Assembly (NCBI RefSeq): GCF_902506655.1
Contig: NZ_LR734808.1
Span: 3,532,501-3,596,500, forward strand
Source: Marinoscillum sp. 108
GTDB taxonomy: Bacteria > Bacteroidota > Bacteroidia > Cytophagales > Cyclobacteriaceae
Direction: 5' to 3'
Length of the DNA: 64,000 nucleotides
Shown here: positions 36,952 to 43,766 of the stretch, piece by piece
Position numbering within the stretch: position 1 is the stretch's first letter
Layout of the letters: every line of letters begins with the position of its first letter
Made by a program: the position numbers and the translations under genes
Notes under the pieces: generated by a model
The model's database searches: none
What the model was told of the DNA's origin: nothing
What the model saw: the letters and a program-made list of their open reading frames with translations, nothing else

Positions 36952-38079
36952 ATGAAACATTTACACCATATCACCATTGCGGCGGTTTTGGCCTTAGGCC
37001 TGAGCTGCTCCACGCCTCCCAAACAAGAGGCCACTACCAAAACCTACAGCAACCCCATCAATGTAGAGTTTGGCGACCCTTATATTCTGGACAATGGAGA
37101 CGGCACCTACTATATGTACGGCACCGGTGGAGGAGCGAAAGATGGCTTTGCCACGTACTCTTCCACCGATCTGGTCAATTGGAAGTTTGAAGGGCAGGTG
37201 TACTATGGTAATACCGACAGTTCGTGGAATGAGAAGTGGTTTTGGGCTCCAGAGGTTTACAAGCGCAGCGACAAGTACTATATCTTCTTCAGTGCTCAGT
37301 GGAAGGAAAATCCCACCAATGAAGAGGAAAACTTCATGATCGGTGTGGCGGTAGCGGACAGCCCCACAGGACCTTTTGTGGATTTGTATGATCGTCCTAT
37401 TTTCAATCCTGGCTATCCGATCATTGATGCCAATGTCTTTGTGGACGACGATGGAAAAAACTACCTGTACTATTCCCGTGCCTGCTACAAGCATCCGGTG
37501 GAGAGTGAAGTAGCCGACTGGGCCCGGGAGAAAGGCTGGTATGAGGAGGTGGAAGAAAGCTGGGTCTACGGTGTAGAGCTCAAGCCGGACTTCAGCGGAG
37601 TGATCGGTGAGCCGGTGCTGTTGCTGCACCCACCTGTGACAATGGATGATCAGCAAGCCGAGTGGGAGAGCCGATCAGTTACCGCACGGGAGATCAACCG
37701 CCGCTGGACGGAGGGGTCTTTTACTTTCAAAAAGAATGGCACTTACTACATCATGTATTCGGCCAACTACTATGCAGGGAAAAACTATGCCGTGGGCTAT
37801 GCCACTGGTGCAGGGCCACTTGGACCTTTCCAAAAGGCAGCTAACAATCCCGTGCTGCAAAAGAATGTGGAGCAGGGCGGCGATGTGACAGGCACCGGGC
37901 ACAATATGGTCTTGTTTTCGCCCGACAGCTCAAAGATGTATTGCGTTTATCACGGCCGCACTACTGCCAGTGGGGACAACAGGGTGCTGTTCATAGACGA
38001 GCTGCGCATAGAAGAAAATGGTCAGTTGGTAGTGGATGGACCCTCCACCACACCCAACCCCTATCCGGTGCTGAGGTAG
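36952..38079 (+). CDS. GH43-family glycoside hydrolase lipoprotein
   Basis: 375 residues from ATG 36952, seven bases after the GH2 stop; an upstream frame (36928) lacks the signal. Lipobox LGLSCS (Cys19). Catalytic motifs: base Asp42 in FGDPYIL, Asp159 in PIIDANVF, general acid Glu254 in WTEGSFTF. The general layout is that of the beta-xylosidase/arabinofuranosidase and arabinanase branch of GH43. It is the last gene of the PUL; a clear terminator follows. Confidence 0.9.
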   Translation: MKHLHHITIAAVLALGLSCSTPPKQEATTKTYSNPINVEFGDPYILDNGDGTYYMYGTGGGAKDGFATYSSTDLVNWKFEGQVYYGNTDSSWNEKWFWAPEVYKRSDKYYIFFSAQWKENPTNEEENFMIGVAVADSPTGPFVDLYDRPIFNPGYPIIDANVFVDDDGKNYLYYSRACYKHPVESEVADWAREKGWYEEVEESWVYGVELKPDFSGVIGEPVLLLHPPVTMDDQQAEWESRSVTAREINRRWTEGSFTFKKNGTYYIMYSANYYAGKNYAVGYATGAGPLGPFQKAANNPVLQKNVEQGGDVTGTGHNMVLFSPDSSKMYCVYHGRTTASGDNRVLFIDELRIEENGQLVVDGPSTTPNPYPVLR

Positions 38080-38114
38080 GGACCGGCTCCTAATCACCAT
38101 CAGGCAAAACATCC

Positions 38115-38148
38115 AATAGCATCAGGGGCAACCCTGGTGCTATTTTTT
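38115..38148 (+). terminator. intrinsic terminator at the end of the PUL
   Basis: AATAGCATCAGGG (38115-38127) pairs with CCCTGGTGCTATT (38132-38144) around GCAA, with one G-U pair, then six Ts. It also marks the boundary to the A/T-rich insert. Confidence 0.85.
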
Positions 38149-38359
38149 GTGGTGTTTTCATGCCATGAACCTGTATGTCTTTTAACGGTAAAGAGTTAGA
38201 TTTATGGAACCCAACCATAATCTGATTGACACATTCAAACTTTGCATATCTCGAGGAAGAGTTTAATCAATAGATTTTTTAGGAGATGGTATTCAACGAG
38301 CTCAATAGCGTAGTGCATCACATCCACCAGCTGAGTAGGGTGATCAAAAAAAGAAGCAA
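38149..38359. other. intergenic region between the PUL terminator and the nuclease gene
   Basis: About 210 bases. Base composition falls here. TTGACACATTCAAACTTTGC (38225-38244) carries a TTGACA and a CTTTG but no exact TAnnTTTG box. A short open frame from ATG 38286 overlaps the nuclease start and is not accepted as a gene. Confidence 0.4.
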
Positions 38360-40144
38360 ATGGCAAAACGTGAGTTATCCATATTACAAAAAATGTACAA
38401 GGAATTTTTTCTTGCCTTGCTTGCTGAATATGAGCTGGACTCACCCGCAAAACTGAGTCATTTTCAGAAGAGAGAATTCTTTACAAGGATAAAAGAAGGT
38501 TGGAAAGTAAAAACGGCAGCATTAGCTAAAGCAAAAGTAAGGACAACGCCTCTTTCAAAGAAATTCCAGTACGCAAAGGTTAAAGTTTCAGAGTCTTTAA
38601 TAGCACTAGAGCCAAAGGCAGCATACGGACAAACTCTCCCAAGTAAAACTGAGGAGGTTACTGTAAAAATCCTTTCTGAAGAAAATCCCGAACAAACAGA
38701 TGATTTAAAAATTAAGTATCATCCCAACCAGTTTTTTGAGCAAGATGATTTGATGTATACCTATCCGGTAGTGAAAATGCCTAGAGAGGAGTCATATTTA
38801 AAGCTTCCAAGAAAACGTCGTGCAATGGGTAAAGGATATAAAGAGGCCGATTTTTATAAAGCCATAATTGCCAATATACCTGAAGTGGAAGTTGATGTTG
38901 ATTTGCACATGGCTATCCCACACTATAGCAGGCCCTATGAGCCAGACATTGTTTTAATAGATCGGGAACTTAACTTATACATAGATATAGAAATAGATGA
39001 ACCTTATGATGGCTATTATCGATTTCCAACTCATGAATTTATCAGGGACGAAAAAGATGTGATTGTTAAAAAAGATAATATCAGGGATTTGTTTTTCACA
39101 GAAAGTGGATGGGTGGTTATTCGATTTACTGAGTATCAAGTACATCTCCAAGAGAAGCAATGTATTGCCTATATTAAGGATGTACTGAATTCAATCTATA
39201 CGTATCGACTGGATGAATCTTCCAATTGCACTTTGGAACCTCAATGGGACTACCAGCAAGCTGTTCGGTGGGAGAAATCACATTATAGAGAGAAATATTT
39301 AGGTATTGAAAAATTTGGTAAGCAAAAAGCAACCTCAGAGATCATTGTTGATTTTAACGAAAATGAGAGCATTGAAAGAAGTCTGAATAGAACGAAAAGG
39401 TCTAAATCGGAAGCCTTGCAAGGTAATGTTGCCTTTGAGGATGAAACGCATACATATCATCATCCAAAGGATGAAACTGGAAACGCAGAGTATATATCAG
39501 TTACCACCTTAATTGATCGATTCTTTCCATTTGATATTGACCGATTCATTCAGGGGAAAGTCAAAAAGGAAGGACTTAGCGAAGAGGAGGTATTGGAAGA
39601 ATTTCTTAGAAATAGAGATGAGGCTGCAGAAAAGGGCACCTATCTCCACGAGCAAATAGAGAGATTCTTAAAGGGAGAGTCATATGATGAGTGTACTAAA
39701 GAATTTGCCCACTTTAGAAGATTCTATAATCATGTAATTGTTGACAAGGGGTTTCAATTTGTTGAGGCTGAAAAAAAAGTACTACTGGAAGAATACAATG
39801 TTGCTGGTACTGTAGATGCTTTGTTCAAGAAACCGGATTCGAACGATTATGTCATTATTGACTGGAAACGAAGTAAAAAGTTAGTAATTGATGGTTACCC
39901 CAGAAAGTTTGGTTATGGTTATGCTTTGTCGGAATTGGGTAACCTAGATAATTCAAGCTATAACAAATACTCTCTGCAGCAGAATATTTATAAATACATT
40001 TTGGAGAAGAAGTATGGGTTTCCCATCTCGTCTATGAATTTGATCGTGCTTCACGAAAAATATGACGATTATTATAGAATCAATCTAGCTGAGATGGGAA
40101 AAGAGGTTAGGATCATCTTGGACTCAATCAACCACAAAATATAG
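38360..40144 (+). CDS. protein with two PD-(D/E)XK-like nuclease regions (VSR/DUF559-like and RecB/Cas4-like)
   Basis: 594 residues, not a protein I can name. An N-terminal charged region (1-140) precedes a first nuclease-like core (about 160-275): YEPDIVLID (Asp196), YIDIEIDEPYDG (Glu211, Asp213), DNIRDLFF, GWVVIRF. This order resembles VSR/DUF559 endonucleases. A second core (about 355-575) has the RecB/Cas4-type order: ISVTTLIDRFFP, GTYLHE (His430), GTVDAL (Asp486), IIDWKRSK (Asp501, Lys503) and LQQNIYKY (Gln540, Tyr544). All catalytic positions of the second core are intact. The helicase gene starts 2 bases after its stop, so both are made together, probably as a DNA-processing complex. 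The gene is much richer in A/T than the neighbouring PUL, which points to horizontal transfer. Confidence 0.82.
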   Translation: MAKRELSILQKMYKEFFLALLAEYELDSPAKLSHFQKREFFTRIKEGWKVKTAALAKAKVRTTPLSKKFQYAKVKVSESLIALEPKAAYGQTLPSKTEEVTVKILSEENPEQTDDLKIKYHPNQFFEQDDLMYTYPVVKMPREESYLKLPRKRRAMGKGYKEADFYKAIIANIPEVEVDVDLHMAIPHYSRPYEPDIVLIDRELNLYIDIEIDEPYDGYYRFPTHEFIRDEKDVIVKKDNIRDLFFTESGWVVIRFTEYQVHLQEKQCIAYIKDVLNSIYTYRLDESSNCTLEPQWDYQQAVRWEKSHYREKYLGIEKFGKQKATSEIIVDFNENESIERSLNRTKRSKSEALQGNVAFEDETHTYHHPKDETGNAEYISVTTLIDRFFPFDIDRFIQGKVKKEGLSEEEVLEEFLRNRDEAAEKGTYLHEQIERFLKGESYDECTKEFAHFRRFYNHVIVDKGFQFVEAEKKVLLEEYNVAGTVDALFKKPDSNDYVIIDWKRSKKLVIDGYPRKFGYGYALSELGNLDNSSYNKYSLQQNIYKYILEKKYGFPISSMNLIVLHEKYDDYYRINLAEMGKEVRIILDSINHKI

Positions 40145-40146
40145 AT

Positions 40147-41982
40147 ATGTCCGTATTAGATGATTTTAAGCAGGCAATAGTCATTCAACAACAAAAGGAT
40201 GATGAGGCCTATGAAGAGCAAATAGCCTTACCTCTTGACGAACGTGTTGCCAAGGGTGTGACGATGACCAATCTCAAGGTCATATTTGATTTTTACGAGG
40301 AAGCGCCTAACCAATGGTGTCCACATTTGAATTACCCATATAAGTTCCTTCGCTCAGCTGAAATTTTTAGTGATAATAATATCTCAAAGTTCCGGGAAGG
40401 CGCACAGGTGGTGTTGAGCAATGGTAGTCATGAGTTTAAAATGGATATACTGGAAGATACACTTGAAAGATTTGTTTTGGCTCCAAATGACTATGATGTG
40501 AAAGCATGTTATTTAGACTCAAAAAGTTATAACCAAAATAATTGGGAGATCAATGTGGTAAAAACCGATCTCACCTTAAAACTACTTTCAGCCACAGCGG
40601 GTAATCTGGAGTCTGATAGTGCTCGACTTAATAAAATTGAGCGTCTTTTTTCTGGAGCATTGACTAATCCGATCAACTCAGATAAATGCTATAATGGCTT
40701 AAATGACTCACAAAACACAGCTGTCACCAAGGCGGTTTTGTCTCCTAATTTCCATTTGATTCAGGGGCCTCCCGGAACGGGAAAAACAGAAACCATAGCG
40801 CACATTGCGGCGCTGTACTTACGTTCTGGCAAAAAAGTATTTGTTACTGCCCCTACCCACACAGCCATCAACAATTGTTTGAATGCCATTGCTAATAGGG
40901 TAAAAGAAGATAGCAAGGTGGTAAAGATTGGAGAGAAGTATCAAGCGGCAGAGATACTAACTAACCCGCATATTAAAAGAAAGACAAGGTTGTCCTTAGA
41001 AAGTTTTGAGTCTGTTAATGAGATGAGCAAGGAGGGAATTGTCATAGGAGGCACTCCATATTCTCTATGCTACCCAGCATCCAAGCGTCTAAATAATTGG
41101 GAATTTGATGTGGCACTAATAGACGAAGCGGCACAAATGAGCATTCCTCTCGCCGTTTCGGTTATGTCAAAAACCAACAAGTTTGTCTTTGTTGGTGATC
41201 ATGAACAGCTTGATCCTATTATGCCCTCAGGAACTGGAGTGTCCATGTTTTCAGAATCGGTCTTTCGGAGGTTGGTTAGGCTTTATCCAAACGATAAAAC
41301 GCTTTTGAATATTTCGTACAGATTGAATGACAAACTTATTCGCATACCTAATAAGCTTTTTTATAGTGATCAGTTAACTTCAGGAGTTTCGCCGAATATT
41401 GAAAATAGTCAAATACCAAGCAATCATTATTCAGAAGTATTGAATAATGAAGACCCAAAAGTCTTGTATTTGCACAAGGTGTTTGATTCTCAAGGGAGAT
41501 CCCCACACGAAGCAAGTATTGTTGCTGGTATTCTCAAAGATCTAGTAGAACACGGTGCTGAGTTAAGGGATATAGGTATTATAACACCTTACAGAGCTCA
41601 GGTGCGTGAAATCAAAAAAGCACTAAATCGGGTTGTAAAAGGAATTGACACAGAACGAACTGAATCACTTTTTATCGATACCGTTGATCGCATGCAGGGG
41701 CAAGAGAGGGATTATATCCTCTATAGTATGTCAAACTCGCATCCACTGGAATCGAAAAGAAGATTGGATTTTTTTTATAGCCCTAATCGATTGAATGTGG
41801 CTATTACAAGAGGTAAGAAGAAGTGTATTGTTATTGCTAATTATAAAGTTTTTGACATCATCGATGATGAGTTATCGGATTTGCCAGAATATGATAATTT
41901 GAAGCCAAGTCTCAACATATTCAAGGAGTATTTCAGGCTTTCAACGAAAATTGAAGAAGAGGTGGAAGAGGATAGTTGGTAG
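40147..41982 (+). CDS. superfamily 1 helicase, UPF1/Dna2-like
   Basis: 611 residues. Helicase motifs in order: Q-like GLNDSQNTAV (184-193), Walker A GPPGTGKT (207-214), Ia VTAPTHTA (233-240), Walker B DEAAQ (326-330), III GDHEQLDP (350-357), IV PYRAQVREIKKAL (481-493), V TVDRMQGQERD (512-522) and VI LNVAITRGKKK (549-559). This pattern belongs to the SF1B UPF1/Dna2 group that moves 5' to 3' on DNA or RNA. The N-terminal 180 residues could be a beta-barrel (1B-like) domain. It follows the two-core nuclease by 2 bases, which recalls the nuclease-helicase logic of Dna2 or of Gabija, though the families differ. The insert stops about 80 bases later. Confidence 0.88.
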   Translation: MSVLDDFKQAIVIQQQKDDEAYEEQIALPLDERVAKGVTMTNLKVIFDFYEEAPNQWCPHLNYPYKFLRSAEIFSDNNISKFREGAQVVLSNGSHEFKMDILEDTLERFVLAPNDYDVKACYLDSKSYNQNNWEINVVKTDLTLKLLSATAGNLESDSARLNKIERLFSGALTNPINSDKCYNGLNDSQNTAVTKAVLSPNFHLIQGPPGTGKTETIAHIAALYLRSGKKVFVTAPTHTAINNCLNAIANRVKEDSKVVKIGEKYQAAEILTNPHIKRKTRLSLESFESVNEMSKEGIVIGGTPYSLCYPASKRLNNWEFDVALIDEAAQMSIPLAVSVMSKTNKFVFVGDHEQLDPIMPSGTGVSMFSESVFRRLVRLYPNDKTLLNISYRLNDKLIRIPNKLFYSDQLTSGVSPNIENSQIPSNHYSEVLNNEDPKVLYLHKVFDSQGRSPHEASIVAGILKDLVEHGAELRDIGIITPYRAQVREIKKALNRVVKGIDTERTESLFIDTVDRMQGQERDYILYSMSNSHPLESKRRLDFFYSPNRLNVAITRGKKKCIVIANYKVFDIIDDELSDLPEYDNLKPSLNIFKEYFRLSTKIEEEVEEDSW

Positions 41983-42071
41983 AAAATGAACTATTGTGCT
42001 CTATACTTTGAATTTGTGGAGGGCATTTTATGCTCATTATTAATCTCCTCAAGAGAATGTGTAATGATTCC

Positions 42072-42092
42072 TAATTCGCGATTCGCGAATTA
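42072..42092. promoter_or_regulatory. 21-base perfect palindrome, candidate operator
   Basis: Half-site TAATTCGCGA, a central T, then its exact reverse complement. It covers the -33 box and part of the spacer of the promoter above, where a bound repressor would block transcription. The next gene encodes a helix-turn-helix protein, so self-regulation is likely. Confidence 0.6.
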
Positions 42093-42106
42093 AAATGCTA
42101 CCTTTA
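42075..42106 (+). promoter_or_regulatory. promoter of the winged-helix regulator gene
   Basis: TTCG (42075-42078), 20 bases, then TACCTTTA (42099-42106). Each box is one base from the Bacteroidota TTTG / TAnnTTTG consensus, at the right spacing. If used, transcription starts near 42113 and the ATG at 42128 becomes the start. Confidence 0.45.
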
Positions 42107-42127
42107 CTTGAAAGGAAACTCTATCAA

Positions 42128-42640
42128 ATGAAAAAGCACAGCGGTATGCGGCCGCAGGACATTGTCATCCTGCTCAAAATTGCCATCAAAGGGGAGCAGT
42201 CCTGGAACATGAAAGCGCTTTCTCAAGAATTGGAGATTAGCGCCAGTGAAGTCAGTGAGAGCCTCAACCGCTCGTCTTTTGCGGGACTACTGTTTCAGGA
42301 TAAGAAGCAGCTCATGCGCCAAGCCCTAATGGATTTTTTGCAATACGGTCTTCGGTACGTGTATCCACAGCAACCCGGTGCATTGGTGAGAGGCATGCCT
42401 ACCGCACATAGTGCACCACCTCTGGACAATGAGATTATGAGCGACGCACCTTATGTTTGGCCCTATTACGATGGAACAGTAAGAGGTCAGGCCGTAGAGC
42501 CTCTTTATCCAAGTGTGCCGGCTGCCTGCCTCAAAGATCCGGTTTTTTATGAAGTAATGGCCCTGTGTGATGCGCTCAGAGTAGGCAGAGCTCGCGAGCG
42601 AAACTTTGCGGTAGAAGAACTCAAAAAGCGGATATGCTAA
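42128..42640 (+). CDS. winged-helix/MarR-like DNA-binding protein of unknown family
   Basis: 170 residues from ATG 42128; an ATG at 42095 in the same frame is the alternative but would lie upstream of the predicted transcript start. The N-terminus reads as a helix-turn-helix: MRPQDIVILLKIAIK ... WNMKALSQELEISASEVSESLNRSSFAGLL, with ISASEVSESLNRS as recognition helix. The middle has FLQYGLRYVYPQQPGALVRG and a conserved-looking TAHSAPPL segment. I have met this family as uncharacterised regulators but cannot name it. The base composition is like the host, unlike the helicase gene before it. Confidence 0.7.
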   Translation: MKKHSGMRPQDIVILLKIAIKGEQSWNMKALSQELEISASEVSESLNRSSFAGLLFQDKKQLMRQALMDFLQYGLRYVYPQQPGALVRGMPTAHSAPPLDNEIMSDAPYVWPYYDGTVRGQAVEPLYPSVPAACLKDPVFYEVMALCDALRVGRARERNFAVEELKKRIC

Positions 42641-42662
42641 AGAACGCGAAAAGTGCAAACGA

Positions 42663-42874
42663 GATGAGTCAAAATGATTTTTTGCATGCGACTGGCTAGG
42701 TTGGTGCCATTTTGTGGGATCACCAATTGTTTTCTTTGCCTACGCGGCCCGGGGCAAGCAAAGAAAATGAAGGGTAAGTAGCCAGGCTATCTGATTGAGG
42801 CAAACTAAGTTATCAGTTCACTACCTCACCATCAACTTTTAATGCAATCTTCCCACAACTTTACTCCTTGATCC
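42663..42874. mobile_element. MITE-like repeat, copy B (left end missing)
   Basis: It begins at the inner GAGATGAGTCAAAATGATTT arm and runs to the right terminal repeat CCCACAACTTTACTCCTTGA (ending GATCC at 42874). The left terminal repeat and first inner arm are absent, and the middle is altered (TTTTCTTTGCC ... GGCAAGCAAAGAAAA with a longer loop). It abuts copy C in the same direction, so two insertions or a partial duplication have met here. Confidence 0.65.
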
Positions 42875-42879
42875 TTGAT

Positions 42880-43219
42880 GCATCAAGCAATAAAATTGTG
42901 GGGCATCACTATATAGTTATATTTTGTAAAGACGAATTAATTCACTGCGGATTCAGAAATGGAGGGACGCAAAGGAGGGCGGGGCATCCAAGGCAAGCGT
43001 GAATCATTTTGACTCTAACAATTCCTAAAAAAGCCTAAACACCATGAGTCAAAATGATTTTTTGCGTTGGTGCCTTTTCTTTTGCTTCGTTTTCTTTAGG
43101 CAAGCAAAGAAAATGAAGGGTAAGTGGCCAATCAACTAGATTGAGGTATATAAGGTATCAGATCACAACTTCTCCATCCATCCTTAATGCAATCTCCCCA
43201 CAGAAATTCTGCTTGACCC
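42880..43219. mobile_element. MITE-like repeat, copy C (complete)
   Basis: 340 bases. Left terminal repeat GCATCAAGCAATAAAATTGT followed by GGGG; right CCCCACAGAAATTCTGCTTG then ACCC. Inner inverted repeat AATCATTTTGACTC (43002-43015) and GAGTCAAAATGATT (43046-43059) is perfect. Second stem TTCGTTTTCTTT (43086-43097) with AAAGAAAATGAA (43106-43117) has one G-U pair. No target duplication is seen, perhaps because copy B or the tRNA remnant replaced a flank. No coding capacity. Confidence 0.72.
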
Positions 43220-43239
43220 TTAGTGACCTCCGCAGGATT
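43219..43239 (-). pseudogene. 3' fragment of a tRNA-Arg copy
   Basis: 21 bases beginning CTTAGTGACC are identical to 43393-43413, the 3' acceptor strand and half of the T-stem of the intact tRNA plus its 3' flank. It begins at the last base of MITE copy C. A leftover of a tandem tRNA or of a tRNA-targeted insertion. Confidence 0.6.
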
Positions 43240-43353
43240 ACTTTCCGAGATCCTGTAATCGTTCCGAATTCCGATAGCAAAACCATTGAATCTGCGATTC
43301 AAGTGGATTTTGTATTTCAAAGGCTCCCTTGAATAAATTCAAATCGCCTCTGA
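43240..43353. other. non-coding spacer between the tRNA 3' remnant and the tRNA terminator
   Basis: Contains two small perfect inverted repeats, TTGAATC-tgc-GATTCAA (43286-43302) and TTGAAT-aa-ATTCAA (about 43329-43342). I see no gene and no second tRNA fold. Confidence 0.4.
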
Positions 43354-43387
43354 AACACAAAAACCTGTCGCATGCGCGACAGGTTTT
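43354..43387 (-). terminator. intrinsic terminator of the tRNA-Arg gene
   Basis: AAAACCTGTCGC (43360-43371) and GCGACAGGTTTT (43376-43387) form a perfect 12-base-pair stem. On the minus strand it is followed by TTTTTGTGTTTC, 10 bases past the tRNA 3' end. Confidence 0.85.
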
Positions 43388-43397
43388 GCTCTCTTAG

Positions 43398-43471
43398 TGA
43401 CCTCCGCAGGATTCAAACCTGCAACCTCCTGAGCCGTAATCAGGTGCTCTATTCAGTTGAGCTAGGAAGCC
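43398..43471 (-). tRNA. tRNA-Arg (anticodon ACG)
   Basis: Minus-strand cloverleaf. Acceptor GGCTTCC/GGAGGTC (two G-U pairs), D-stem GCTC/GAGC, anticodon stem CCTGA/TCAGG with loop TTACGGC (anticodon ACG, Arg), T-stem GCAGG/CCTGC with loop TTTGAAT, discriminator A, no encoded CCA. Position 19 in the D-loop (AACTGAATA) and position 56 in the T-loop are A and T instead of the near-universal G and C; the two changes compensate. It should read CGN codons after deamination of A34. Confidence 0.88.
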
Positions 43472-43482
43472 ATATTTTAATT

Positions 43483-43556
43483 GCCGTAATCAGGTGCTCC
43501 CTGCCTGCTGGCAAGGCAGGTATTCTCCCGATAGCTATCGGGAGAGCTAGGAAGCC
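43483..43556 (-). pseudogene. 5'-half tRNA-Arg copy with palindromes in the D-loop
   Basis: On the minus strand: GGCTTCCTAGCTC, then extra bases, then GAGCACCTGATTACGGC, after which homology stops before the 3' anticodon strand. The D-loop holds a 20-base perfect palindrome (CTCCCGATAGCTATCGGGAG, 43525-43544) and a hairpin CCTGCCT/AGGCAGG (43500-43520) around the remaining GAATA. It lies 11 bases upstream of the intact tRNA and cannot fold as a tRNA. Confidence 0.7.
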
Positions 43557-43745
43557 ATTTTCGATTTTAACACTTTTTATAACAACGATCTCTGTGAAAT
43601 CATTCCTCTAAAAGTATCTTCGTCCGATCAACAACACAAAACCCCGCAGAGATTCATGTATTTTTTCGTCCGAATCAAATCGAGCACAAAGTTAATAATT
43701 TGTGGTATAAATCATCGTTAATCCTGTAGGTTTTAAAATAGATTC
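43557..43745. other. intergenic region upstream of the outer-membrane protein gene
   Basis: A/T-rich, no gene. It should hold the tRNA promoter (minus strand) near its left end and the promoter of the next gene at its right end. Confidence 0.4.
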
Positions 43746-43753
43746 TATCTTTG
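43746..43753 (+). promoter_or_regulatory. -7 box upstream of the beta-barrel protein gene
   Basis: TATCTTTG matches TAnnTTTG exactly, 13 bases before the ATG; the leader would be short. No clear -33 box. Confidence 0.55.
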
Positions 43754-43766
43754 CGCGAAATTAAAA

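Noticed and set aside
38286-38456. Open frame of 56 codons with a Shine-Dalgarno-like AGGAG before its ATG, overlapping the nuclease start in another frame
   Set aside because: Its second half is read from the nuclease's own N-terminal codons and the peptide shows no domain or signal; the overlap of 97 bases is unlikely for a real gene. It may be a leader, but nothing supports it.
43045-43138. Short open frame in the MITE copies starting ATGAGTCAAAATGATTTT
   Set aside because: The first 17 codons agree in copies A and C but then differ by a frameshift, and copy B stops after 11 codons. The conservation follows the hairpins, not a reading frame.
43240-43300. Possible second tRNA beside the 3' fragment
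   Set aside because: Beyond the 21 identical bases the sequence does not form T-, anticodon or D-stems.
38149-43471. Genomic island bounded by tRNA attachment sites
   Set aside because: The 21-base tRNA repeat occurs only at 43219 and 43393; no copy was seen near 38.1 kb, and there is no integrase, so the insert cannot be shown to be tRNA-integrated.
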